From positions 1,182,001 through 1,246,000 of the forward strand of contig NZ_CP050137.1 of the NCBI RefSeq assembly GCF_013344685.1: a stretch of 64,000 nt of DNA. Reading direction: 5' to 3'. The position numbers and the translations under genes were made by a program. This DNA comes from Sphingomonas sp. CL5.1 (GTDB lineage: Bacteria > Pseudomonadota > Alphaproteobacteria > Sphingomonadales > Sphingomonadaceae). Below are positions 26,418 through 35,215 of the stretch, in pieces. Within the stretch, counting starts at the first letter, position 1, and each line of letters begins with the position of its first letter. The notes beneath the pieces were generated by a model. The model was not told the DNA's origin, did not search any database, and saw only the letters and a program-made list of their open reading frames with translations.

Positions 26418-27305
26418 CTAAAAGAACTTCGCAAGCCGAAGGGTTAATGTCGCATCGCGCTTGAAATTGTTTTTCGCCTCCACGTCGTGACCGACTTCTA
26501 TCAGGAACTGGGTGGTCGGATTCAGCATCTGCGACCAGTCCGCCCGCACCGTGGTGGACGTCACGTCCGCACCCTTGACGCCTCCAATGGTTTCCGCCCC
26601 ACCGCGGTTCGTTATGCCCCCGAATGAGAGCGTCGTCTTGTCGCTAGCCTGATAGTTCAGCCAGCCGAGCGCAGTATAGCTCGCATCCTTCCGGATGGTC
26701 GTCGCACCAGCGCCATCATGGTTGTCCCCGTAGATCGTAGTGCCGCCGACAAGATCGACCGACCACTTGGGGGCAATTTTGAAACGGAAGCCAGGTTGAA
26801 TGGCTACGGACCATCGATTGGCGGCAAGGCCGGGCCTGGTAGCCGAATAGTCGCCGGTGGGAAGCGTCAGATAGGTGGCAATCCCGAAGTATCGGCCCTT
26901 CTTGGGATCGTTCAGTGGCCAGACTGTGCCGACAAGCGTCAAGTCTCCGGGTGTGAACTCCTTAGTGCCGATTTTTCGCCCGCCGAGCCTCATGTTGTGC
27001 AGCCCTCCGAAGGGTTGCAGCACGTTCACGTCAGCGCGCACGCCCGCCACGTCGAAATAATAGACGTAGCGCAGGAGGAGCACATTCGTGTCAAGGCTTG
27101 ATGCAGGCACATCATTGCCTTTGGCATCCACGAAGTTGTCGGACGTGCTGCCAAGATAGTACACGAGTCCGAGTTGCGTTCCCGCTGGAGCGGTCACAAA
27201 ATCGCCCGGTTGTGCGTCTTGGGCGTATGCGGCGGTGGTCGGCAATGCCGCGACCGACCCGACCGCCATGAGAACGCAACAGCGTATTTCCCTCGAGGTC
27301 TTCAT
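26418..27305 (-). CDS. outer-membrane channel of the phenol/MetA degradation family
   Basis: This 295-residue protein has a signal peptide cleaved near TAAYAQDAQ. A beta-strand-rich body with alternating aromatic residues ends in LRLAKFF, a typical C-terminal Phe of outer-membrane barrels. It resembles proteins found in aromatic and alicyclic degradation operons, thought to move hydrophobic substrates across the outer membrane. Its place between the oxygenase genes and the downstream dehydrogenases supports a transport role for the pathway substrate. An AGGAGAG ribosome site precedes the ATG at 27305. Confidence 0.8.
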   Translation of the reverse strand: MKTSREIRCCVLMAVGSVAALPTTAAYAQDAQPGDFVTAPAGTQLGLVYYLGSTSDNFVDAKGNDVPASSLDTNVLLLRYVYYFDVAGVRADVNVLQPFGGLHNMRLGGRKIGTKEFTPGDLTLVGTVWPLNDPKKGRYFGIATYLTLPTGDYSATRPGLAANRWSVAIQPGFRFKIAPKWSVDLVGGTTIYGDNHDGAGATTIRKDASYTALGWLNYQASDKTTLSFGGITNRGGAETIGGVKGADVTSTTVRADWSQMLNPTTQFLIEVGHDVEAKNNFKRDATLTLRLAKFF

Positions 27306-27407
27306 GTTCTCTCTCCTCTCCTGAATTCTATTTTCTGTTATTGGCCAACGGCGGCGCGCTCCTGCGATGACGGTCGAATGCGTACGCCGCCGCCAGCGCT
27401 GCTGCCG

Positions 27408-28160
27408 TCAGTTGGCGGTGTAGCCACCGTCCACCAGGAGTTCCGCGCCATGCACGAAGGACGATTCGTCCGAGGCAAGGAACAGCACCGCTTTCGACAC
27501 TTCGACCGGCAGGCACGGCCGGTCGAATAGGGTCGCCCCCATGATCGCCTTGCGGGTCGCGGCATCCCCGTGGAGCAGATCCTTGGTCATCGAGGTGTCG
27601 ATGACGCCCGGATGGACCGAGTTCACGCGGATGCCGTACTGGATCAGATCGACGGCGCAGGATTTCGTCAGCAACCGCACCGCACCCTTCGACGCGATGT
27701 AGGCGCCCGCCGCCGGCGCCCCGACGATTCCGTAGATCGACGAGATGTTGACGATCGAGGCCTTGCGCCCCTTCATCAGGGGTACGCAGGCGCGGATGCC
27801 CAGCCAGACACCGCGCACGTTGACATTGAAGACGGAGTCCCATTCGTCGTTAGTGGTTTCATGCGCGGGCTTCAGGACGAGTATCCCGGCGTTGTTGACA
27901 AGGATGTCGAGGTGGCCCACTTTCTTGGTGATCGCCGCAATCACGCTGTTCCAGTCGCTTTCGCTGGTCACGTCATGCTGGATGAAGTCGGCTTTGCCAC
28001 CCGCAGCGACGATGCCCTTAACCACCGCTTCGCCCGCCGCTGTTTCGCGGTCGGTTACGAAGACATGAGCGCCCTCTTTGGCGAGTTCCTCGGAATGGGT
28101 CCTGCCCATCCCCATCGCTCCACCGGTAACCAGCGCCACCTTTCCTTGTACGCGTCCCAT
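27408..28160 (-). CDS. SDR alcohol dehydrogenase (ChnA candidate)
   Basis: This classical 250-residue SDR has cofactor motif TGGAMGMG (12-19), NNAG (89-92), catalytic Ser141, Tyr154 and Lys158, and a PG motif near residue 184. Such enzymes oxidise cyclic secondary alcohols, for example cyclohexanol to cyclohexanone, or hydroxysteroids. The gene is 84 bp downstream of the Baeyer-Villiger monooxygenase gene, which makes a cyclic alcohol dehydrogenase role natural. GGAGAGGG precedes the ATG at 28160. Confidence 0.88.
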   Translation of the reverse strand: MGRVQGKVALVTGGAMGMGRTHSEELAKEGAHVFVTDRETAAGEAVVKGIVAAGGKADFIQHDVTSESDWNSVIAAITKKVGHLDILVNNAGILVLKPAHETTNDEWDSVFNVNVRGVWLGIRACVPLMKGRKASIVNISSIYGIVGAPAAGAYIASKGAVRLLTKSCAVDLIQYGIRVNSVHPGVIDTSMTKDLLHGDAATRKAIMGATLFDRPCLPVEVSKAVLFLASDESSFVHGAELLVDGGYTAN

Positions 28161-28244
28161 ATGCTTTCCCTCTCCGGCATTGAGTGAAGGCGGGGGCCGG
28201 GGGGCCGGTTCCCCCGACGGCCGATTTGGTTCGGGAGCCCAAGC

Positions 28245-29861
28245 TCAGTGATCGAAGTCGAGCGTGGCGTAGTCGGCGTCCACGACTTTCTGAAGCTCGG
28301 TCCGGTAGGCGCCGAGCCCTGCCAGATAGAAGCGCACCGCATTCTTCTTGCCCGGTATGTTTGCCCCGAAGATCCAGGATTGGGCTTTCGGGAACAGCGT
28401 CATGTCGGCGATGGTCTGACAGGTGTCGATCCAGCTGTCGCGCGCTTCCAGCTTCGGCTCGATGGTCTTGCGACCCTCAGCTTCCATCATTGCCACAGTG
28501 TCGGCGATCCATTCGACTTGCACCTCGATGCTGGGCACCAGGTTGGTGAACGGCCCGTTGGGGCCAAGGATCATGAACAGGTTGGGGAAATCGCATTCCA
28601 TGATTCCCAAGTAGCCAAGCGGGCCATCCTTCCACAGCTGGTTCATCGTCACTCCACCCCTGCCGCGCATGTCGATCTTGGTGTAGTTGCCTTCCACCGC
28701 ATCGAAACCCGTTGCAAAGACCACGATATCCAGTTCATGCTCCGCACCGCTGGCCAGCTTGATGCCCTTCGGGGTGAACTCGGCGATCGGATCCGCCTTC
28801 ACATCCACCAGGTTGACGTTGTCGCGGTTGTAGACTTCGTAGTAGTCCATTCCGCAGAGCGGGCGCTTGGCATAGAGATCGGTCGGCATCAGCTTGCGCG
28901 CGGTTTCGGGGTCCTTCACGATCTGTGCGATCTTGCGCTTTATGAAGTTCGACGCCGCGTCGTTGGCCTCCTGGTTGGTGGCGATGTCGCAGAAGGTCTC
29001 GAACATGAAGCGGAAACCGCCGCCGCGCTGCCAGGCTTCCTCGAACACGCGCTCGCGCTCGGCCTCAGAGACCGAGATCGCGGGAACCGTGCTTTCGTGG
29101 AAGCCGAAAGCGACGGCCGAGGATCTGATCTGCTTCCAGATGTCGTCGTAGCGGGCCTTGTAGTCATTGATCTTCGCCTGATCCTCCGGCCAGTTGCCGA
29201 TCGGCACGACATACTGAGCCGACCGCTGGAACACCGTCAGGTGGCTAGCAACCGGCGCCAGCGCGATGATGACCTGCACCCCGGTCGAGCCGGTGCCAAC
29301 GACGCCGACGCGCTTGCCGCGGAGGTCGACGCCTTCCGGCCACGCCCCGGTGTGGTAGATATTGCCCTTGAACGTGTCGATGCCCTTGAACTGCGGGGTA
29401 TTGGTGGCCGAAAGCAGCCCAAGCCCGGTAACAAGGTATTTCGCGGTGATCGTCTGGCCCTCGTCGGTCGTCACGCTCCACAGACTCGTCGCCTCGTCGA
29501 AGCGCGTGGCCGTGACGCTGGTGTTGAACTGATAGCTGCGTCGGATATCGTAACGGTCGGCAAAATCGTTAAAATAGCTGATGATTTCGGGCTGCGTCAG
29601 ATAGCGCGATTTCCACTGGCCCTGCTGGAGCAGATCCTTGTCGAAGGAAAAACGGTAGCAGAAGCTTTCGGTATCCGAGAGCGCGCCGGGATAGCGGTTC
29701 CAGAACCAAGTTCCGCCGACATCCCCGCCGTTGTCGTAAGCCTGCACCGACAGGCCAAGCTCATCGCGGAGCTTGTGGACAGCGTACAGTCCCCCAAAAC
29801 CCGCGCCGATAACCACGGCGTCGACATCAGCGCCCTTGGTCTTGCTGACATTCATGTTCAT
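28245..29861 (-). CDS. Baeyer-Villiger monooxygenase (cyclohexanone monooxygenase type, ChnB candidate)
   Basis: This 538-residue flavoprotein has two Rossmann motifs, GAGFGG at 19-24 (FAD) and GTGSTG at 189-194 (NADPH). Between them lies the type I Baeyer-Villiger fingerprint FKGNIYHTGAW at 164-174 (F-x-G-x-x-x-H-x-x-x-W). It also has DVGGTWFWNRYPGALSD and YSIxTG-like VFATGFDAVEGNY. It inserts oxygen next to a ketone to make a lactone. Length matches cyclohexanone monooxygenase rather than the longer steroid or cyclopentadecanone enzymes. Two in-frame ATGs open the gene (residues 1 and 3); AAGGGA lies just upstream. Ring size of the substrate cannot be read from sequence. Confidence 0.92.
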   Translation of the reverse strand: MNMNVSKTKGADVDAVVIGAGFGGLYAVHKLRDELGLSVQAYDNGGDVGGTWFWNRYPGALSDTESFCYRFSFDKDLLQQGQWKSRYLTQPEIISYFNDFADRYDIRRSYQFNTSVTATRFDEATSLWSVTTDEGQTITAKYLVTGLGLLSATNTPQFKGIDTFKGNIYHTGAWPEGVDLRGKRVGVVGTGSTGVQVIIALAPVASHLTVFQRSAQYVVPIGNWPEDQAKINDYKARYDDIWKQIRSSAVAFGFHESTVPAISVSEAERERVFEEAWQRGGGFRFMFETFCDIATNQEANDAASNFIKRKIAQIVKDPETARKLMPTDLYAKRPLCGMDYYEVYNRDNVNLVDVKADPIAEFTPKGIKLASGAEHELDIVVFATGFDAVEGNYTKIDMRGRGGVTMNQLWKDGPLGYLGIMECDFPNLFMILGPNGPFTNLVPSIEVQVEWIADTVAMMEAEGRKTIEPKLEARDSWIDTCQTIADMTLFPKAQSWIFGANIPGKKNAVRFYLAGLGAYRTELQKVVDADYATLDFDH

Positions 29862-29975
29862 GTTCTTTTCCCTTGAGGGGACGCGGCACCAGGCTGCGTC
29901 ACCGCAGGCAACAGGTGCGCGTCCGAAATGTTAGATGCAGTCGGCGCTGATGGCCGTCAGGCACGCGCGGGCGGA

Positions 29976-30881
29976 TCAGGGTCGGAGCGCCTTGTACCAA
30001 GCGGCGATGTTCGCCAGTTCGGCGTTGGCTTCCGGCGCGCGGCCGGACAGGGCGAGAAAGACGTGCTGCATGCCGGGCACGACCGAAAGCTGCGCCTTCA
30101 CGCCGGCGGCCTTCACCTTGCTGAAAAGGCTTTCCGAATCGCTCCTGAGCGTTTCGGCGCTGCCGCATGCGATGTAGATCGGCGGGAAGCCAGCGAAATC
30201 GTTTTCCAGCGGGTTCGCCAGTTTGTCCAGCGGGTCGGTCTTACCACCCAGGAACATTCCGGCCATCCCTTCAAGGACGGCACGGCTGACCAGCGCATCG
30301 GTAGCCGCGTTCGTCTTCAACGTGTCGCCGCGCAGCGCCATGTCGAGCCAGGGCGAATAAGCGATAACCGCGCCCGGCAGCGGCAGACCGAGGTCGCGGA
30401 ACTTCAGCACGCTCGAGACCGCGAGATTGCCGCCCGCACTGTCACCTGCCGTCAGGATGTTGCGGGCCTCGTATCCCTTGGCGAGCAGGGCCTTGTAGGC
30501 CGAAACGGCATCCTCGATCTGCGCCGGGTAGGGATGCTCGGGCGCACGGCGATAATGCAAGATCACCGCCGTGACACCAAGCGCCTTGGCCAGGTGCCCG
30601 GCGATCTTGCGGTGGCTTTCCGCCGAGCCGACGGCAAAGCCGCCGCCATGGGTGTACTGGATGACGCGAGTCTTGTCCGCACCCGCAGGCAGGGCCCAGA
30701 GCGCATCGACGCCGCCGACAACATCGCTCTTGTAGCTGACATCCTCGGGCTCCAGCGCAGGCTGGCCCCATTCATCGAACATGCTGCGTAGGTTCAGGAT
30801 CGTCAGGTTCGGATTCGCGACCATCTGGTCGGTCCAACTCTGATAAAGCGCGCGCAGAACGTCGGCTTCCTTGCTAATCAT
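29976..30881 (-). CDS. HSL-family alpha/beta hydrolase (ChnC candidate, lactone hydrolase)
   Basis: This 301-residue hydrolase of the hormone-sensitive lipase family has oxyanion motif HGGGF (78-82), nucleophile Ser148 in GDSAGGN and catalytic His273 in GMQHVF. It would open the lactone made by the Baeyer-Villiger monooxygenase to a hydroxy acid. It is the first gene of the long minus-strand operon, with AGGAGAGAG before the ATG, and is divergent from the IclR regulator. Spacing to the monooxygenase gene is 114 bp. Confidence 0.87.
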   Translation of the reverse strand: MISKEADVLRALYQSWTDQMVANPNLTILNLRSMFDEWGQPALEPEDVSYKSDVVGGVDALWALPAGADKTRVIQYTHGGGFAVGSAESHRKIAGHLAKALGVTAVILHYRRAPEHPYPAQIEDAVSAYKALLAKGYEARNILTAGDSAGGNLAVSSVLKFRDLGLPLPGAVIAYSPWLDMALRGDTLKTNAATDALVSRAVLEGMAGMFLGGKTDPLDKLANPLENDFAGFPPIYIACGSAETLRSDSESLFSKVKAAGVKAQLSVVPGMQHVFLALSGRAPEANAELANIAAWYKALRP

Positions 30882-30903
30882 TCATCTCTCTCCTGAGAAT
30901 TTA

Positions 30904-30937
30904 GTTCGTCCAGTATTCCGGTTCGTCCTGAATTATA
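30904..30937 (-). promoter_or_regulatory. Putative promoter of the long catabolic operon with direct repeats
   Basis: On the minus strand a perfect TATAAT lies at 30937-30932, about 50 bp before the hydrolase start. No good -35 box is visible at 16-18 bp. Two copies of GTTCGTCC followed by (T/A)-ATT lie 17 bp apart at 30904 and 30921, covering and following the -10 box. A strong -10 without a -35 suits an activator-dependent promoter, and the repeats could bind the AraC-type or IclR-type regulator. Function is inferred. Confidence 0.4.
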
Positions 30938-31068
30938 GAACGCGCCAAGGCGGCCGGTATTGGACGTTCTTGCGCGACGCATTGAACGGTCTTGGCACTC
31001 CGGCGAGCCGGCGTATGTCTGTCAGTCCTCACCGGAGCGGTGCTTGTAGCTTGCGGTTATCCCGCAGA

Positions 31069-31085
31069 GCGGAATAAAATTCCGC
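31069..31085. promoter_or_regulatory. 17-bp perfect palindrome, candidate IclR operator
   Basis: GCGGAAT-AAA-ATTCCGC is a perfect inverted repeat with a 3-bp spacer. It lies 63 bp before the IclR start codon in the divergent intergenic region. Size and spacing fit IclR-family operators, so autoregulation and control of the divergent operon are both plausible. Confidence 0.5.
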
Positions 31086-31147
31086 AATTTGACGAATGCG
31101 GCGGCCTCGGGCTACTCTTTCGCGAGGCGCCACCAAGGGGGAGTCGG

Positions 31148-31939
31148 ATGAGACCAAGGAAGGAGCCCAGTCCCGAGCTGGAGCAGGATCGCAATTTCGT
31201 CGTCGCCCTGTCGCGCGGGCTGGAGATTCTGCGCGCCTTTGGCCGCGAGGGCGAGGCGCTAGGCAACCGGGACTTTGCCCAGCGCACCGGGATGTCCAAG
31301 TCCACCATCTCGCGGCTGACCTACACATTGCACAAACTGGGCTATCTCAGCCATGACGCGGATACGGCCCGTTACAGACTAGCCCCGCCGGTCCTGACGC
31401 TTGGCTATGCCTGCCTTGCCGGACTTCCCCTTCGGAAGTTGTCCAAACCGCTGATGCAGGAAATCGCCGATTACACCGGGATGCCAGTGGCGATGGTCGC
31501 CCGTGACAAGATGTCGATGGTGTATCTTGAGCGATGCAAGGGCACTAATGCATTGACCCTAGCCATCGAGGTTGGCGCCCATGTCAAGATGGCGACCAGC
31601 GCCGCGGGTCGCGCCAGCGTTGCCGCCATGGCGACGAATGGGTACCCCGAAATTCTCGAGGAGCTCCGCGACCACGAGGGCGAGAACTGGACGCTGGTCG
31701 AGCCGGGAATCGAAGCAGCGATCGAAAGCTACCTAAAGCGCGGTTTTTGCACCTCATACGGAGAGTGGCGCAGCGACGTGAATGCTGTCGCGGTGCCGCT
31801 TCTACCGCGCGATGGTTCGCCAGTCATGGCCTTCAACTGCGGCGGCCCTTCGCATTCTCTCACGCGCGACTGGATCGAGAGTGACGTAGCGGCACGCATG
31901 GTTTCGCTCGTCCGGCGCGTGTCGGAGTTCGCCTCATGA
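31148..31939 (+). CDS. IclR-family transcriptional regulator
   Basis: This 263-residue regulator has an N-terminal winged helix (RGLEILRAFGREG, then RDFAQRTGMSKSTISRLTYTLHKLGYL) and a C-terminal IclR effector domain (VYLERCKGTNAL, AAGRASVAAM, NAVAVPLLPRDG). The ATG at 31148 follows AAGGGGGAG and fits family length; the open frame reaching 30992 is only upstream sequence. It is divergent from the degradation operon and shares a 4-bp overlap with an AraC-type gene, so the two regulators are made together. PcaR/PobR-like members activate aromatic acid pathways with a pathway metabolite as signal. Confidence 0.88.
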   Translation: MRPRKEPSPELEQDRNFVVALSRGLEILRAFGREGEALGNRDFAQRTGMSKSTISRLTYTLHKLGYLSHDADTARYRLAPPVLTLGYACLAGLPLRKLSKPLMQEIADYTGMPVAMVARDKMSMVYLERCKGTNALTLAIEVGAHVKMATSAAGRASVAAMATNGYPEILEELRDHEGENWTLVEPGIEAAIESYLKRGFCTSYGEWRSDVNAVAVPLLPRDGSPVMAFNCGGPSHSLTRDWIESDVAARMVSLVRRVSEFAS

Positions 31940-33003
31940 TGACCCGCCTTGCAGCCGGTTCGGTAACGCGCGACAGCGTCTCGGGGCTCGTGCATCCCGA
32001 CGCTCCGATGCCGCTTGCTCCCGGTGCGGGGGGCGTCGGACGGCTCGCCGAATGTCAAACGGGACATTCCCCGCCGGGCCCGAGCTACGATCCCCGCAGA
32101 GGCCTGAACGGACGGCAGGACGGGACTAAACACCTAGTGCCGCCGGATAGGATTCCCGAGTGGATTCCGGGCGTGCAGACCTTGGATTCTTCGTACCAGG
32201 ACTGGAGCGGCATCACCCTGAAGGGTTATGACTACGACCGCCAGTCGGCAGCAATCCCGCCCATGCGTGATTACATGATTGTCGGCTACGGGGGCAGCCC
32301 GACCTCAATGCATCGAACCGCCGGCAGAGCACGTGAAGAAGGGGAAGTCGGCCCCGGTCGGGTATCCCTACTGACCCGAGCGGAACAATCCACTTGGGCT
32401 TGGCGCGATCCGATCCAGGTCCGGCACATATATCTTGGTCACGAGGAAATCGAGACCGCAGCGCAGGGCGTGTTCGATCGCGATCCGCTCTCTATCGAGA
32501 TCTCTGACTGCGTGTCGACCGAAGATCCCCTGATCGTGAACTGTTTCGACATACTTGGAGCCGAACTGAAATGTGGCGAGTTCGGCCAGCGGCTGATGGT
32601 GGACGCCGTGCGCAGCCTGCTGGCTGTGCACCTTCTGCGCCACTACGCCAGGATTCAGCTGCCCGACGAGCAGAATGCCGGGCTTACAGCTGTGCAAAGG
32701 AACCGGATCGTCGACCTGATCAATTCGCGACTGGACGAGAATATCAGCCTCGACGAACTCGCCCGCATTGCGGGCACGAGCCCCTTCCAGTTCTCGCGCA
32801 GGTTCAAGGTCGATTTCGGGATAGCCCCCTATAGATATGTCATCCGCGCGCGAGTAGCCAAGGCACAGGAAATGCTGCGCCGTCGTAAGGTCCCACACAA
32901 GGTCATCGCTTTCGAGTGCGGCTTTTCGGATCAAAGCCATTTCTGCCGCACATTTCGGAGGATAACCGGCGTGTCGCCGAGTGAATACCAGAGCAAAGCC
33001 TGA
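31936..33003 (+). CDS. AraC/XylS-family transcriptional regulator
   Basis: This 355-residue protein has the two AraC helix-turn-helix motifs in its last 100 residues: ISLDELARIAGTSPFQFSRR and VIAFECGFSDQSHFCRTFRR. The end is GVSPSEYQ. The N-terminal part resembles sensor regions of XylS-type proteins, with HIYLGHEEIETAA. ChnR, the activator of cyclohexanone monooxygenase in Acinetobacter, belongs to this family, so it is the natural candidate activator of the divergent operon. Its ATG lies in the IclR stop (ATGATG). Residues 1-70 are Gly/Pro-rich and may not all be translated; a later start is possible. Confidence 0.85.
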   Translation: MMTRLAAGSVTRDSVSGLVHPDAPMPLAPGAGGVGRLAECQTGHSPPGPSYDPRRGLNGRQDGTKHLVPPDRIPEWIPGVQTLDSSYQDWSGITLKGYDYDRQSAAIPPMRDYMIVGYGGSPTSMHRTAGRAREEGEVGPGRVSLLTRAEQSTWAWRDPIQVRHIYLGHEEIETAAQGVFDRDPLSIEISDCVSTEDPLIVNCFDILGAELKCGEFGQRLMVDAVRSLLAVHLLRHYARIQLPDEQNAGLTAVQRNRIVDLINSRLDENISLDELARIAGTSPFQFSRRFKVDFGIAPYRYVIRARVAKAQEMLRRRKVPHKVIAFECGFSDQSHFCRTFRRITGVSPSEYQSKA

Positions 33004-33178
33004 TCTCGTCTGGCATGTCTCGTGGCGTCCGTGTTGATCGGAACATCTCGATCCGCCAGAGGTTCTGGCTGTGAGACCCGATACAGCACGACCAAGCTCC
33101 GGTTCGGCCAGTGCGGACAGATCTATGAAGCCCTCAAGGGATCAACACCGCCTCGCTGTGCAATTACAGATCCGGACC

Positions 33179-35215
33179 CTAGGCGCGACCCATCCGCATT
33201 AAATACATTTGCCGTAGGTCGGCAAATTCTTGGATCAGTTCTGGATTATACATGGTAGCTGGATCTAATTCGGATGATGGCTCGGACCCCTCGAATATTT
33301 TTTTCACGGGTATTTCCTGCTTTTTCATGGAAAGAGTGCGTGGGATACCCGTTGCCGCGATGATGTCGTCCGGTACAAAGCGTGGTGATAATTCGGTGCG
33401 TATGGCCTGATTGACTTCGTTCACGACAGTCTGGCTCAGCGGGTCGGACGTGACCAGAAACAGCAACAAAGCTGAACGCCCGCTTTCGATTCGGACATCG
33501 ATCATCATCGAATCCAGCACGCCGGGATGCGATTCCACGACATCGTAGATCTCGCTGGTTCCCAGACGATGCCCGCCGCGATTGATCGTGGCGTCGCTTC
33601 TTCCGAAGATCTCGCATGTGCCGCGCTCGTCAATCAGCAGCCAGTCGCCGTGCCGCCAGACACCGTCGTAGACGCCGAAATAGGTCTCGCGATATCGCTC
33701 GCCGTTGTCGTCACCCCAAAGAAACAGCGGCATCGACGGCAACGGTTTGACGCAGACAAGCTCGCCGATCTCGCCAACCAATGGGCGCCCGTTGGCGTCC
33801 CACGCTTCGACGGCGGCCCCCAGTTGCCGGCATTGCAGCTTGCCCGGTGTCGCGGGCAGTTCCCGATTGCCGGTGCAGAACGCGCCGCAAATGTCGGTTC
33901 CGCCCGAAATGTTAAGCCACCATGGATCCGCATAACCTGACCCGACGAGCGCTCGCGATAGGTGTTGCTGTACCTCGGCGGGCAGTGGCGACCCGGTACT
34001 ACCGAGGGCGCGCAGCCTGCCGAGATCGCCGACTGCTGCGACATCAACGCGCATCTTTACACATTGGGTGTAATAGGCAGCCCCGGCGCCGAAGAACGTG
34101 ATCCGATGGCGTGCCGCGAAGCGCCACAGCCGGCTCCAATCGGGTTGCTCTTTCGTACCCGCGGCGCTGCCGTCGAAGAGACAGATCGTCGTTCCGCTCA
34201 ATAGCCCGGCCACCTGGCTGTTCCACATGATCCAACCAGTCGAGCTGTACCAGTGGAATCGTTCGCCGAGTGCGGCCGGCACATAGCTCGGCTGGAGGTC
34301 CATATGTAGGCGCGTCGCCAGCGCACCAAGCAGTACACCCCCATGGCTGTGGACGAGCGCCTTCGGCTTTCCCGTCGTCCCGCTCGAATAGACGATCCAC
34401 AACGGCTGGTCGAACCGTACCCAATCGGGCTGGAACACACGCGTATCCGCGTCGTCGCGCGACGCGAGCTCAGCGAACGATACATGGCCGCGATTCGGTT
34501 CCGTCGCAGGCATCTCGCCTGAACCCACGACGATGCAGGTCTTCACGCTCGGCAGTTGTTGCAACAGCTCTTCGATCAACGCCCGTCGATCTACCAGCCT
34601 CCCGGTGTAATAGGTCGCTTCGCACGCGATGAGAACGCAGGGCTCGATCTGCTGGAAGCGGGCAAGCACGGCACGCGCGCCCATGTCTGGCGCGCACACG
34701 CTCCAGATCGCGCCGATTGACGCGCAAGCGAGAAAGGCAATGACGGCTTCGGTGCGGTTTGGCAGGTAGGCCGCGACGCGATCGCCACGACCGACGCCGC
34801 GCGCGCGCAGCGCTAGAGCCAGCGATGCGGTCCGCCGACGCAGTGTCGGCCAATCCGTTTCGATCACCTCGCCCCGTTCGTCTTCGGCGATGATCGCTGG
34901 CTGGCCTGCCGCATCGGCTGGCTCGACGTGCGAGAAGACATGCCGCGCATAATTGAGTTGCGCGCCGGCAAACCACGTCGCGCCGGGCATGCGCGCGTCG
35001 GACAAGACCGCAGAAAAGGGCGTAGGCGTGACGATGCCCTCGAAACGCCATAGCGCGCCCCAGAAGGCGTCCTGATTGGCCACCGACCATCGGTGCATCG
35101 CTTCATAGTCCGTGAACGCCAACCCCAGTTCCTCGCCGAGCCAGGCGCGGAACTGCGCGATCACAGGAAACGGTCCGCCATGATCCGCACCTCCGTCCGA
35201 CGCGGCTTGGATCAT
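33179..35215 (-). CDS. acetoacetate-CoA ligase
   Basis: This 678-residue AMP-forming ligase has the acetoacetyl-CoA synthetase layout: an N-terminal W-rich region, AMP motif IVYSSGTTGKPKALVHSHGG, a second motif around SGGTDICGAF, the hinge region with GRSDATINRGGHRLGTSEIY, and the C-terminal MKKQEIPVKKIF containing the adenylation Lys. It converts acetoacetate to acetoacetyl-CoA. The ATG at 35215 overlaps the HMG-CoA lyase stop by 4 bp (ATGA). A frame to 35377 is shadow. With the upstream lyase, which releases acetoacetate, the pair would feed acetyl-CoA into central metabolism. It is the last gene of this operon. Confidence 0.9.
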   Translation of the reverse strand: MIQAASDGGADHGGPFPVIAQFRAWLGEELGLAFTDYEAMHRWSVANQDAFWGALWRFEGIVTPTPFSAVLSDARMPGATWFAGAQLNYARHVFSHVEPADAAGQPAIIAEDERGEVIETDWPTLRRRTASLALALRARGVGRGDRVAAYLPNRTEAVIAFLACASIGAIWSVCAPDMGARAVLARFQQIEPCVLIACEATYYTGRLVDRRALIEELLQQLPSVKTCIVVGSGEMPATEPNRGHVSFAELASRDDADTRVFQPDWVRFDQPLWIVYSSGTTGKPKALVHSHGGVLLGALATRLHMDLQPSYVPAALGERFHWYSSTGWIMWNSQVAGLLSGTTICLFDGSAAGTKEQPDWSRLWRFAARHRITFFGAGAAYYTQCVKMRVDVAAVGDLGRLRALGSTGSPLPAEVQQHLSRALVGSGYADPWWLNISGGTDICGAFCTGNRELPATPGKLQCRQLGAAVEAWDANGRPLVGEIGELVCVKPLPSMPLFLWGDDNGERYRETYFGVYDGVWRHGDWLLIDERGTCEIFGRSDATINRGGHRLGTSEIYDVVESHPGVLDSMMIDVRIESGRSALLLFLVTSDPLSQTVVNEVNQAIRTELSPRFVPDDIIAATGIPRTLSMKKQEIPVKKIFEGSEPSSELDPATMYNPELIQEFADLRQMYLMRMGRA

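Noticed and set aside
28245..29861. Assigning cyclohexanone as the definite substrate
   Set aside because: The fingerprint gives the enzyme class but not ring size, and the downstream genes suggest a larger or branched substrate.
28248..29876. A 542-residue plus-strand open frame opposite the Baeyer-Villiger monooxygenase gene
   Set aside because: It mirrors the monooxygenase gene almost exactly, has no known motif and is rich in His, Arg and Val as expected for a GC-driven antisense frame.
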